Shown: one piece after another, positions 37,092 to 48,181 of the stretch
Layout of the letters: every line of letters starts with the position of its first letter
Position numbering within the stretch: position 1 is the stretch's first letter
Source: Epiperipatus broadwayi
Taxonomy: Eukaryota > Onychophora > Udeonychophora > Euonychophora > Peripatidae
Direction: 5' to 3'
Length of the DNA stretch: 64,000 nucleotides
NCBI GenBank assembly: GCA_028023455.1
Contig: JAQFVV010000185.1
Coordinates: forward strand, 684,001 to 748,000
Notes under the pieces: generated by a model
Seen by the model: only the letters and a program-made list of their open reading frames with translations
Told to the model about the DNA's origin: nothing
Database searches by the model: none
Position numbers and translations under genes: made by a program

Positions 37092-38156
37092 TTACATAAA
37101 ATTTTGATTTAATGAATCTAATATATACTTTTTAAATATTTTAAAATCTGATGTAAACTCTACATCACTAAACATATCATTATATTCATTTTGTAATCTA
37201 TATACAGGTGCATTCCTTACAAATGTATGTTTAATTAATGGTAAGTGAAAAAGTTTGTGATTTCTGCTATTGAAAGTTGGTATTTTATATAGCAGATTTG
37301 TTACTGAATTATCAAAAGTTATTGTGCCATTTATCATTTTATATAAAAAACACATATCAGATAATATTCTCTTAACACACAATTTATTATTATTACAAAA
37401 TGAAGTTTTATACACATATTTACAATATTTATCATAAACCTTTTGTATTTTTTTCATATTTGTTTCATTTATAGAATTCCATATCATGGATTCATAGTGT
37501 AAAATTGGCAATATCAAACTATTAAATATTAATTTATTAGTCTGGAAATCAAAAACAGTTTTTGATCTGAGCATCCTGCCAATGAGTTTAAATGCTTTAG
37601 TAACAGAATATGTTATATGGTTATTAAGAGTAAAATTGCTTGTGGAAATTATACCCAAATCTTTATGATCAGTAATTTTCTTAATTTCAAGATAATCAAT
37701 ATGATAACTACCCCGTATGAACATTGTTTTTCTTGAATCTGTCATAGCATTACATTTATCAACATTTATTTTCATGTTTTCTTGGCACCACTTGTAAAAT
37801 ACATCTATATAATTTTGTAAAGTTTTAATATCTTCTTTACTATTAATCTCCAGAAAAATTTTAATATCATCTGCATAGCATAACATGCTCTTACTTGGAA
37901 TAAGTGTCATCAAATCTGATATATAAATAGCAAAAAATATTGGGATTAACACATTCCCCTGTGGAAGTCCAAGTCTAGATTTAAAATTATTTGACTGTTT
38001 ATTATTGTAATAAACATAATTGCTTATATCAGATAAAAATGACTTGAAAAAATTCATTAGATTGATTGAAAAACCAATTTTCTCTATTTTCATAAGAAGT
38101 AATCTATGATCAACTCTATCAAAAGCCTTTGTTAAATCAAAATATATTACATCCAA
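37092..38156 (-). pseudogene. LINE-B ORF2: RT core and C-terminus
   Basis: A 354-codon frame. Motif A is VIYFDLTKAFDRVDHRLL, motif B GLPQGNVLIPIFFAIYISDL (an Asn where Ser is usual), motif C MLCYADDIKIF, and motif D INVDKCN. The C-terminal part contains KDLGIISTSNFTLNNHI and ILHYESMIWNS. Catalytic aspartates are intact and there is no C-terminal zinc knuckle, unlike LINE-A. Confidence 0.88.
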
Positions 38157-38940
38157 TTGATTTCTTGCCTCAATAGCTCTACCTAAGGCATCTGATATAT
38201 GGACTAAATTTGTTTCTATTGACCTTCCTGGAAGAAACCCATGTAAAGAATAAGGAAGAATATTTTTAAAATAATGTATAATTCTGTAATAAATTGATTT
38301 TTAAAAAATTCTTGATGGTATAGGTAGTAAAGAAATATGTCTATAATTTCGGACCTCTGATTTTTCCCCAGATTTGTATATAGGTATTACTTTAGCCATT
38401 TTCCAATAGCTAGAAAAATTGATGTTTTAAGTAACAAATTAAAAATATACAATAAAACTGGAGCCAAAAGTTCAATTCATCCTTTATAAAAAAAAACTGA
38501 TATATTATCACAAGCAGTACTTTTTTTATTAATTTTGTGGAATGGTATATCTCATCCAAATCAAATTTTAATATGTTTATGGAATCATTATTGAATATGA
38601 GATTTTGAATAAATGGATATTCCAAAATTAAGTTATTATTTAGTTCACATTGAGTTGAAAAATAAGTCATAAAATCATTTGATTCTATATTTACTACACA
38701 TGTATTTTGTCTAACTGAAGTATAATGAGTTTTTATTTCATTCCAAAAATGTGCTGGATCTTTATGCATTTTGTTTTGAGTCAGTTTAATATATTCCTTA
38801 AAATCATATGTTTCAAGTACCTTTACTATGCATCTATAATTCCTATAGTTATTCAAATACAAAAAGCATTTATATTTCTTATAATATTTATGATTTTTTT
38901 TTTTCTCTTTATACATCGAACTAGTTTCACAGAGAACCAT
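38157..38940 (-). pseudogene. LINE-B ORF2: linker and RT N-terminal blocks
   Basis: The frame at 38410-38940 encodes the linker (KDPAHFWNEIKTHY). In a shifted frame just downstream, residues such as WKMAKVIPIYKSGEKSEVRN and YRHISLLPIPSRIF can be read, the usual 'vtpi.K.g......nYRPIsll' block. Homopolymer indels around 38440-38520 break the frame. Confidence 0.75.
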
Positions 38941-39831
38941 TTTGGAAATTTAATACCTCTACTTTGCTTAACTGGAATAAATCTATCAACAGTATCTGAC
39001 AATATTTGATGAAATATATTGGTAGCTAATGATGGGCATTTACATTCATAAACTTCACTCCAAGAAATATGTTTAATGGCTTGATACAGATTATAATAGT
39101 CTCCTCATGCTTAACATTTATTTGCATAGGTTATGGAATTTTTCCTGAATCTAGTTACCACTGACAGTTGCAATTCTAGTGCTGGATGATATACATCTTC
39201 TGATACTAGAGGCTATCCAGAATTATTAATAATTATATATGTAATTCTTGTAAATATCAAATCCAAAATATAATTTTGTTTATTAAATATTTTGTTTACA
39301 TAGTTTAATAAATTGATCCAGTTCAATAAATTTTGGTGTATTTTCTTTTTCCTTAGTGTTTTCATGATAAGCAACATTGAAATCTCCTAAAAGAATCATT
39401 TCATATTTATATTGTATGAGATATAATTCCAGGATTTCAAGATTTTTTCTGAATTCATTTATTGATATATATGGTGGAATATATAAATTTTCAATTATGA
39501 GTTTTGAGTTTTTTATCTCTAATTCAATCCATACTGACTCAAAAGTTATATTTTCAATATTTATCTCTTTATTTATAATATCATTCTTGACAGCTGTTAG
39601 TACACCACATCCTCTTGATACAATGGTGTTTGGTCTATCATATCTAATTACATTATATCTATTATCTATCAATTGGTCATTTATAATGTTTTATTGTAAT
39701 CATGTTTCTGTGAGACAAATAATATCATAATTTTCAGTAAGAATATTATGTTTTATAGTAAATAATTTTGTGCCTAAACCTCTAACATTTTGTACATAAA
39801 TACTTAATTTTTTATTAGACTTACCCATCAT
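38940..39831 (-). pseudogene. LINE-B ORF2: AP-like endonuclease
   Basis: ATG 39831 opens MMGKSNKKLSIYVQNVRGLG (catalytic Asn), then YDIICLTET with a TGA where the usual Trp of TETW stands, then a TAA. The same frame continues with GCGVLTAVKND, VWIELEIKNSKLIIENLYIP and ILLGDFNVAYHENT (Asp/Asn), to a stop at 39283. Beyond it NYILDLIFTR and SEDVYHPALELQL (the D-H pair) can still be read. The endonuclease fold is recognisable but dead. Confidence 0.8.
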
Positions 39832-40163
39832 GACAATATGATTGATTGATTAGAACTTCTATTTTCTACTTCAAAAGTATTACATTTATGTTCCAATTTT
39901 TTTATGTCAGTATTAATACTTTTATTTATATCTGCAATTTCTTCAATTGTTTTAATAAAATTATTATTATGTAAGCAACCATAGTAAGGTAGCAATACTG
40001 ATCCTATGGGCCAAAGCTCTGGCTTTGTTATTTGTTCCTCAAATTTTTAATCTATTGAGATATAAAAAGAAGCATATTTCTCATTTTTAGATGGCAGTTT
40101 ACAACATACAATGGTAGTTTTTAAGCTATCAGTTAGATATTTTATAATATTTGTCTCATTCAT
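39828..40163 (-). pseudogene. LINE-B ORF1, C-terminal fragment
   Basis: Reading from 40163 the frame gives CCKLPSKNEKYASFYISID, a TAA, then KFEEQITKPELWPIGSVLLP and YYG. This matches the 'FyIsV...l..p..WP.g..v..f' domain at the end of many CR1/Jockey-type ORF1 proteins. A coiled-coil-like tail follows (IEEIADINKSINTDIKKLEH). Its stop TGA (39830-39828) overlaps the ORF2 start ATG (39831-39829) as ATGA. Confidence 0.7.
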
Positions 40164-40164
40164 T

Positions 40165-40394
<230 letters not shown>

Positions 40395-40397
<3 letters not shown>

Positions 40398-41874
40398 CTA
40401 AATAAAAGGCAAATATAATAATGTTTAATAAGTAATCCATCAGTTTATACTCCATTGGTTATAATGATTTAAATTTATCCCAATAAAATATTAATACATG
40501 TATAGTATTTCAATGTTTTGGGAATTCATGAAAATATTTTTAATAAAAGTATCAAAGGTAATATTAGACAAATTCCATTAAGCATATTTGTTAATCCAAT
40601 GTAAATTATATTTAACACATTAATACATTTTAGAGCTTGCTGATAAATTTAATTTTTATAATATTCAATATACATATATATATATATATATATAATACAC
40701 AAACCATTAGTGATTTTAAATACTTAGTACTTATAATTCAAAAGCTATATTGACATATTTGACATTTATAATTTATTAACCATTTCTTTACGCATTGGAG
40801 GTGAATTGTAGTTTAACTATATGAAACAATTTTAATCCATTTGTAAAAACATTATAACTTTATACCCAAAGGATTGGCATTCAGTACTTCTTTCATTTGA
40901 GATATTTTGTTGATCCAAGAGTTTATAGATATTTAATCTATGTTGCTAAATAGACCATCTAAATGATTCCAGCTCTGTTGTTAAATGATCCAGAAAATAT
41001 GTTATGATCCATAAACATGTTGATTCCATTGATTTTAATTAAAGTTCAGCATTTCACCAGGCAATGAGGTTTATAATGATATATTTGAATTGAAAATTAT
41101 TACTTAAGCTTTTTCTTTCAATAATTTCTGATGAGATAATCCATAATATTGAACCAAAATATTCATACTTTTTGAAGTGAAGAGAAAAGTTGTTTCACTA
41201 TTATTTCGTAAATACAGTGACTTGATTGAAATTGGTAGATATAATTTTATAAATATATAAGCTATTTACCACTAATTTAAAATGGAAAGCCCACCAATTT
41301 AATTGAAGTTGTTAGACAGTATTCCATGAATAAATTTATCAAATTTCCATTATCAGTTGATTGCAATCAATGAGATTTTCTTGAAATAATAATCAGTGAT
41401 AGTTTCTTGTGTATTTGTTTTTGTTTATTCTTTTCATGGTTTGATGAGCAGAAGACATTTCTACCAAACTGAGAAAAAATGCCTAGACTGACAATGATGA
41501 TGAAGATAATCAAAATGGCTATTTTAAAATTTTAACCTGTTTAGGTTTTTAATGCATTAAAATTTTGTACAGACTAATTTTTCCAAGAATCAGTATTATA
41601 ATTGTTGATCAGATGATGTCTGAATTGTGTCATATTTTCCATTATGCACTGGCGTTTTCTTATTTTTCTGGGAAAATTTGGATAAATTACCAAGATTACT
41701 CAAATGCAGCATATAAGCACTATCTATTTTATAAATTAATATGGTAATTTCTATGAAAGCAGTTCAAAATGAAGAGAGAAAAAATAGTAATAATAATTTC
41801 CAATTTTTTAATCACTTCATTTTGTTTCAGGGTTTAAAATAATTTTATTTTCATTTATATAAAACAAATAAATT
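40395..41874. other. AT-rich intergenic DNA
   Basis: A (TA)n tract lies at about 40671-40694; otherwise nothing is recognised. Confidence 0.6.
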
Positions 41875-41879
41875 ATAAC

Positions 41880-42462
41880 TGTTATATCCACACTTACGAC
41901 TGTGCCAAGGTTATAACTGCAAGTCATACTGTGCGGTCAGCAAATAACGTTATACAATTCCCATGCTGTTCTTTTTCAATGAAGCTCTCCAACGAATTGG
42001 TCTGCCACGAAGCTCTCCAAACGAATTGGTCTGCAATGAAGCTCTCCAATGAATTGGTCTGCAACGAAGCTCAGCCACAGATGCTCTCCAACGAATGGTC
42101 TGCACCGACTGCTCTCCAATGAATGGTCTGCAAGCAGATGCTCTCCAAACGAATGGTCTGCAACTTGCTACTGCGTGACTGCTCTCTACTGTACTCTATA
42201 TTACACTGCTAGATGTTACCCAGTCTTCTTATCGCTCTCTGACAACTGCAACAATCAATCAATGCATTGACCAATAAGGTAATGTCTCTTATCTAGAAAC
42301 ATTTGTAATTAGCAAATATTTCTAGGAATTGTCGATCGCCATTATGTCAATGCACTAATTAAATTCCTCAGCTATCAGAGTGCGATCTAAAAACAGCCTT
42401 ACGAATAAATTCTAGTTTTTTCTGGAGTGCACAAAATGTCTGCCATTTTACAAAACACTACA
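41880..42462 (-). repeat. TRIM 3' LTR (minus-strand orientation)
   Basis: 583 bp, same length as its partner, with scattered substitutions such as ACGACTG/ACGAATG near the outer end. The ~27-bp array lies at 41981-42170. Confidence 0.85.
41981..42170. repeat. ~27-bp degenerate tandem array inside the LTR
   Basis: About seven units built on GAAGCTCTCC and ACGAATTGGTCTGCAA, the later ones shortened (GATGCTCTCC with ACGAATGGTCTGCA). The same array sits in the other LTR (42704-42892), so it predates this insertion. Repeated enhancer-like arrays are common in LTR promoter regions. Confidence 0.8.
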
Positions 42463-42480
42463 CACCTCCCTCCACTCCAG
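42463..42480 (-). promoter_or_regulatory. Polypurine tract candidate
   Basis: The minus strand reads CTGGAGTGGAGGGAGGTG directly abutting the 3' LTR, purine-rich in an otherwise mixed region. Confidence 0.65.
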
Positions 42481-42583
42481 AAAAACCCTTGTTGCTAACG
42501 TTACTAATTGGGATTGACATTTTCACCCGGTTTCTCCGTCTATGGCTAAACTTGTAGTTCAACGTATTCGCTACTCCCAGGTT

Positions 42584-42601
42584 CCAAATGTGACTGCACC
42601 A
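42584..42601 (-). promoter_or_regulatory. Primer-binding-site candidate
   Basis: The minus strand reads TGGTGCAGTCACATTTGG, starting with the obligatory TGG one base from the LTR edge. It would pair with a tRNA whose 3' end is ...ACTGCACCA. I cannot assign the tRNA by eye. Confidence 0.65.
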
Positions 42602-42602
42602 T

Positions 42603-43185
42603 TGTTATATCCACACTTACGAATGTGCCAAGGTTATAACTGCAAGTCATACTGTGTGGTCAGCAAATAACATTATACAATTCCCATGCTGTTCTTTTTC
42701 AATGAAGCTCTCCAACGAATTGGTCTGCCACGAAGCTCTCCAAACGAATTGGTCTGCAATGAAGCTCTCCAATGAATTGGTCTGCAACGAAGCTCAGCCA
42801 CGGATGCTCTCCAACGAATGGTCTGCACCGACTGCTCTCCAATGAATGGTCTGCAAGTGGATGCTCTCCAAATGAATGGTCTGCAACTTGCTACTGCGTG
42901 ACTGCTCTCTACTACGCTCTATATTACACTGCTAGATGTTACCCAGTCTTCTTATCGCTCTCTGACAACTGCAACAATCAATCAATGCACTGACCAATAA
43001 GGTAACATCTCTTATCTAGAAACATTTGTAATTAGCAAATATTTCTAGAAATTGTCGATCACCATTACGTCAATGCACTAATTAAATTCCTCAGCTATCA
43101 GAGCGCGATCTAAAAACAGCCTTACGAATAAATTCTAGTTTTTTCTGGAGTGCACAAAATGTCTGCCATTTTACAAAACACTACA
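42603..43185 (-). repeat. TRIM 5' LTR (minus-strand orientation)
   Basis: 583 bp, starting TGTAGTGTTTTG and ending ATAACA on the minus strand. It contains the short-period array at 42704-42892. The Cys/Trp/Ser-rich frames seen here (such as NELVCNEAQ) come from that array. Confidence 0.85.
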
Positions 43186-43190
43186 ATAAC

Positions 43191-43795
43191 TATAAAACTT
43201 TAAAAGTTCTTAGATATTTATTTTAATTACTTTTTTAAATTGACCTTCAAAGAAATTATTAAATATATATACATTTAAATCAAAGAAACTAAATCAATTT
43301 TGTTAAATATAAGCACATAAATTTTCATGCATGCCCACAAAATATAAGAACTGTTTGTTCTATTCTTTAGTTAAAAATGCATTCTTAAATATAATTATTT
43401 TACTTTAAATATTCTGTGCTGTAATGTCAGATTTATGATTCTATTCTATACTTTTTTATCAAAATATATGCTTTATATTTTTGTGTACCCCTATTTGTTT
43501 GTAAAGTTCAATAGCATTTTCCCTAATAAGAATAATGATTAAAAAACAAGTGCACACATTTTTATATAAATGTTGGTTAGAAAATCTGCTTGGGAAGACA
43601 TTTTAAAATCCTTTATATAATTACTTTTCTTTTAAGCATTAATCTGAAAGACATTTGGACTTGATCTAATTATAATATTTGCTACTTAATCAATGCTACT
43701 GATTAATATATTTGCTTAACCATAAAAATAAAACCAAGACAATTTTCACAGGTTTTGAGTTATATTAGATAATTATAGTTGTAACTGTAAGGTTA
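43191..43795. other. AT-rich intergenic DNA
   Basis: Nothing recognised before the (TA)n tract at 43796-43844. Confidence 0.6.
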
Positions 43796-43815
43796 TTATA
43801 TATATATATATATAG

Positions 43816-43844
<29 letters not shown>

Positions 43845-43847
<3 letters not shown>

Positions 43848-43872
43848 AACGATATATAAATATGTCGTTACA
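43845..43872 (+). other. Terminal hairpin of the solo-LTR-like repeat, copy 1
   Basis: TGTAACGA pairs perfectly with TCGTTACA around a 12-base TA-rich loop, exactly at the element's first base. Copy 2 keeps TGTAACG with CGTTACA around different loop text. Confidence 0.7.
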
Positions 43873-44304
43873 TTAATTTAAAATAAAAACTTAAAAGTTC
43901 GCAAATAAAAGTAAAAAACTAAACACTAAAATTAAAATGTTTGTTAAACATATATATATTCACACAGATGCTAAACTTTAAAAGTGTTTTTTTCATAAAA
44001 AAAAAAAAAGTATCTGAACGTATTTTTTTTAATAAAAAAATACCAGATTGAAATATAAAAATATTTTAATAAAAAAAATAACGTAAGTTAAAGTAAAAAC
44101 AGGTATTAATTAATTCCTGTAAACTATAAATGGAAATGACTGTTTATTAATTATCTAAAAGCTGTGTAATTAAAAAGTCAGATGAAAAGTTAGATAAGAG
44201 AAGAAAGAAATTTTAGCTTGACCAATGGAAGCACTAAGCCTTGGCTCGGACCCTAACGAAAGTGATAGACTAGTGATGTTTTGTTCATTGAATCCTTGTG
44301 GATA

Positions 44305-44314
44305 ATATAAAAAG
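44305..44314 (+). promoter_or_regulatory. TATA box, solo-LTR-like repeat copy 1
   Basis: ATATAAAAAGG about 460 bases from the element start. Copy 2 has TTATAAAAGG about 445 bases from its start. Surrounding text differs but the box is kept. Confidence 0.6.
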
Positions 44315-44355
44315 GGAAATACAGTTTTTTCTGACAGTTCCAGCATTGTGTGTTT

Positions 44356-44389
44356 GAGAGATGTGGTATGACGCACATACCACACTCTC
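44356..44389 (+). other. Covarying hairpin with ACGCA loop, copy 1
   Basis: GAGAG, bulged A, TGTGGTATG (44356-44370) pair with CATACCACA and CTCTC (44376-44389). The loop is ACGCA (44371-44375) closed by G-C, and the stem has 14 pairs with one bulge. It starts about 50 bases after the TATA box, so near the predicted 5' end of the transcript. Copy 2 has the same loop on a stem of different sequence. Confidence 0.8.
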
Positions 44390-45909
44390 TATAAAAAAAA
44401 AATGAAAAGACTGTGATACCTTGAACCAGCTATTGCCATCTCCAGAACATTACCTTCCAACGGAAAAGTCTGCATGGGAATTGCCAATGGGAACATGGAC
44501 CCCTCTACCATAAGCAATAGAACTGAACAATTGTTAAAATCATAACATTAATTAAGAACTTTAAAGATTGATAAGTAAATTTAAATTTTATAAAAAGGAA
44601 ATTTTCTCTGACTTATGTGTCAACTAAATTGATAATGTGAAATTTTATATATGTGTGCGTTTGATAAAAAAAATCATTTCCATTTATTATTTATTGTATT
44701 GATATTTATTGTTAAATTTTAAATGAGGAAATTTCAGGTTGGGTATAGACGTTGCATAGATTCGTTAGCGGTTGATAATGTTGTGGTTTTCACATTCAAT
44801 TAGAATAGATGTCAATGATATCACTGCAAGTATCTTACGATGAATGCTAATGGGATTTGAATATTCCCTATGCAAGTGATGTTTATCGATGACTTTGTGT
44901 TTTGATTGTTTGTGTTTAATTTGGAATGTTTTTGACCATGGGATCTGTGCAGCTGATCTGTACTCAACATTTTAAAACAAATTTTATAAAATTCATTTGT
45001 GCAAACGTATCTAAATGTTAAACTTAAGTCGGGCGTGAATGGCTATATAGATTTGTAAAGTTATATTAGGGGAGGGAAATCTTAGGTTATTTGTGTCGTT
45101 GTTGAATTGGGTCAATGGATTGGATATATTTGTGTAATTAGTAGATGTAGTATGAGTTTCGCTACGTGCAGAATCGCTGTATACACCGCACCAACCCTTT
45201 GCCTATGGATGGGATTGTAAGTCAGCAAAAAGGATCGTGGTCCCTTCCTATGGAGTTTTTATTTTATTGTTCTTCTTGCTATACAGACGTCATATTCCTG
45301 TATTAGACAAGAGTCAATGTTTTCTCAAACTATATTGTTCAGATGTCCATTCCTAACAGTATAGTATATTTGTGCTGTTGTATTTTCATGCTACATTGAA
45401 TACATAAATGTATCAGATGGATTGATGCCAGTTTGACTGCGAATTTTAGCCTAAGGTTAAATAGGGATAGAATGTTTTATTTTCAAATGCAGATCTATGT
45501 AGTCTATTCATACTTGACAATCTAAATAAAAAAAATTAAAATCATTGAAATTTATGTAAATGTAAAAATAAAGAGTAATATAAAAATCTAAAAATGTTAA
45601 ACCTATTTCTCGAGTTTAGAATGATTTTATATGTGCGTAAATAAATATTTTATGTGTAAATTTCTGGCAGTGGCTTTTAATCTTTTATATTTAAGATATA
45701 AAATTAAGATATTTTATTATCTCTGCTACTCACTGAGCTAGTGACTTGGGCTAACGGTCGGAATATTTAAAGAAAGTGGAATCTTAACAGCGCGTATCTG
45801 CCTACTTTATAAATTTTTCTAGGCTCAAATGCCTAGATGGCGCCCTTGTAGTGCAGATATTGTTTTTGCGGTTAGATTCGATCTTCACTTTCATTCCGAT
45901 TGGTACAAT

Positions 45910-47000
45910 ATATATATATATATAGTATTATTTTTACAATATTGGCTTCTACTTTTATGGAAAACTTGGAAAAGAAAATTTTGATATCAGCAGTTAAAAA
46001 AACCCATATGTATGGTTGAGATATGTTGATGATATCTTTGTTATTTGGCCTCATGGTGAACATGCTCTTGATGAATTTTTAATTTTCTTGAAGTCTTTTT
46101 ACAAGAATATCAAATATACTATAGAAGTGAAATGTAATAACCAACTTCCATATTTAAATGTTTTAATTGAAAGAAAGAAGAATGGTTCATCATCCCATGG
46201 TAAATATATAAATTAGACACACACTAGGAGATATTTACATTTTTCTTCTCATTTCACCCAGCATAATTCTTTCCAGTGGCAGGGACATTGTTAGATAGAA
46301 CTAAAAGAATTTCTGATGACAGTCATTTTCACCAAGATATTCTTGTTCATAATAGTTTTGATCTCAGGATTATTAATAGAGCTTTTTATACAATAAAAAA
46401 GATTTTGATACTTCAAAAATTAAGACTGTTTTGCCATATATAAATGAGTCACAATTGATAAATAATGTTTTTTAAAAAACATATCCACCCAGTTTATATT
46501 ATATTTAAAAAAATAATGAATTATTTCCATGCCCTGAAGATAAAATTACTTTGGAGTGTCATGATGTATATAAAATTCTTGGTGGAGTTTGTTTATATTC
46601 ATACATTGGACAAACCAATCATAGAATAAACATAAGAGAGGAGTAATATATTTTTCCAGTTAGAGAAAAATCCAATTCAGCAGCCATTTATTCACATATT
46701 AAATTAACAAACCATGACATCAATTTTAATAAAACATATATTGTCAAAACTTGAACCATATGACCTGAGATTGATAAGGGAAGCTATACAAATTGTAAAA
46801 AGACCTAAGAGCATAAAAGTGTGAATTGAAGAAAATTAACAATATTTGGAAAAATCTATTGGAGGGTAAAATATTTTTTAAAACTTCTCAATAAATAGAA
46901 GTCAAGAATGAGGAAAAAATAACAAATGGAAAAAATAACAATTTTAAATCTCACTACACACATTCTTATTATTTGAGAAAGAAGAAGCTCTGAGGAAAAT
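45910..47000 (+). pseudogene. PLE-D: 5'-truncated Penelope-like remnant
   Basis: The frame 46016-46216 encodes LRYVDDIFVIWPHGEHALDE, RT motif C, then NNQLPYLNVLIERK. About 350 bases downstream, in another frame, DVYKILGGVCLYSYIGQTNH and RINIREE give the GIY-YIG signature (from about 46564). Between them are remnants of the RT thumb with stops. Upstream RT motifs are absent. It begins just after the (TA)n that ends the solo-LTR-like repeat. It is more like PLE-C than PLE-A in motif wording (FVIWPHGE against FVVWLHGE). Confidence 0.8.
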
Positions 47001-48180
47001 ACTTGTTATTGTACTAAAATATCAGCTATTTAGCTATTATATTTTTCCTATATGGAAGCTTTTAGAAATAATACTATGAAATTATCATTTATCCATGAGA
47101 ATATTAAATTAATATATATAGATACATATATAAAATTACAATCTTTTTTTTTGTTTTAATATTTACAAAACAATCTACAAAAATATTTTAATTATATTCA
47201 GAAATTTCCAATAATTCAACAATGCTATTTCCCCTCTAATTTTATTGGGCTTTTAACCATATTTATATTTTTGTATAAATTTTTTTGAATATACAAAAAT
47301 TTTCCTTATAATTTTTAACATATTTTATGATCTAAATATTTTTTCCACAAATCTTTCTATGATTAATTTTTAAAAAAATGTATATGTGACCCTGATTCTT
47401 GTGATTGGTTAACTGTATCCAAGAAAGATGTACAACATACATCATAATCAAAATTTTAAAATTAAGAAACATTTAATTATATTACTATTAATTTACCATT
47501 ATATAATATGTATAAATAGTTTAATTTGCTATAGAATAACGTTTACTGTTATTTATGATGCAAAACATTAAACACTAAATACTTCAAATGGTCAAATTTC
47601 AATCTAATGTTGTTTTATATATGTGTAGGTTAAATATAAAATACTATTCTTCATGCTTTTTAACATAAATAAAGCTAAGTTTGTCAAATATTTAGCAAAT
47701 TTAATTTATTTATATGAAAAAGCATAAAGAATAGTTTTTAGTTTATTAAACATAGGGTAAAATCTAAACAGTTCACATTGGCTAAATGCAGAATGGTTGA
47801 TTTGTTTAATTATTTCATGTCTAGATAAAATTTAATTATCTCTGCTTTATTTGTATATAGTTTAATTACTATACAAAGTTATTTTTAATATACATAAGCC
47901 AACTTTTAATAAAAGGATAAAACAAAGAAGAAAACTCAAATAACTTGAAATTAGGAAATGTGGTAAAAAAGATCATTAGAAAAGCTTTTGTTTTGCAGTA
48001 AATTATTTTAAGACTGTGTTATCTTTTTATTTATTTCTCTTTTTTAAAAAAATATTAAATTATTTTAAAGACACAATAAAATAAAGAAATTGAAATTCAA
48101 ATTGCTAAAAAATGTTTAAAGATAAATAAATCATATTTTCAAAAAAATGACAAAAGCAAATATTAGAAATTGTAGTTTTA
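47001..48180. other. AT-rich intergenic DNA
   Basis: Nothing recognised. Confidence 0.6.
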
Positions 48181-48181
48181 T

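Larger units (their letters stand above)
37012..40163 (-). mobile_element. LINE-B: 5'-truncated Jockey/CR1-like non-LTR retrotransposon
   Basis: Minus-strand LINE. It contains the end of ORF1 (WP-type domain), ORF2 with endonuclease and RT, and a short 3' UTR containing AATAAATTGAATTGAATTGA, and then runs into (CTA)n, the complement of the (TAG)n array. Its 5' end is cut at a (TTA)n/(TCA)n microsatellite. It is broken by many stops. RT and ORF1 features suggest the CR1/Jockey superfamily; I cannot fix the clade by eye. Confidence 0.85.
41875..43190 (-). mobile_element. Miniature LTR retrotransposon (TRIM) with 5-bp target duplication
   Basis: Two direct repeats of 583 bp (41880-42462 and 42603-43185), a few per cent diverged, begin TGTTATATCC and end CACTACA, giving TG...CA ends. 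ATAAC at 41875-41879 is repeated at 43186-43190 as a perfect target site duplication. The internal region is only 140 bp. On the minus strand it begins, one base after the LTR, with TGGTGCAGTCACATTTGG, a primer-binding-site candidate. It ends with GTGGAGGGAGGTG, a polypurine tract, next to the other LTR. There is no coding capacity, so replication would need another LTR element. Confidence 0.88.
43845..45907 (+). mobile_element. 2-kb solo-LTR-like repeat, copy 1
   Basis: Begins TGTAACGA and ends GATTGGTACA inside (TA)n, giving TG...CA ends with short inverted termini as in LTRs. A second copy lies at 57655-59826. Shared landmarks in order are a 5' hairpin, a TATA box near 44305, a strong hairpin at 44356-44389, two conserved blocks A and B, CTCTGCTACTCACTGAGCTA (45721) and TATCTGCCTACTTTATAAAT with CTAGATGGCGCCC (about 45793-45845). 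No coding capacity. I favour a solo LTR with a very long post-TATA region; a large non-autonomous DNA element is possible because the ends are also inverted repeats (ATTGTAAC/GTTACAAT-like). Confidence 0.65.

Noticed and set aside
41127-41160. CTGATGAGATAATCC...GAAC as a hammerhead.
   Set aside because: Weak four-pair AT helix II and C instead of A at position 15.1; no helix I.
42049-42993. Repeated Cys/Trp-rich peptides (NEWSA-type) as a secreted peptide family.
   Set aside because: They derive from the 27-bp array inside the TRIM LTRs, lack a signal peptide and are duplicated only because the LTR is duplicated.
45835-45845. TGGCGCCC in the solo-LTR-like repeats as a lysine-tRNA primer-binding site.
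   Set aside because: Only eight bases match and no TG...CA LTR end precedes it. The element continues to its own end about 60 bases later.
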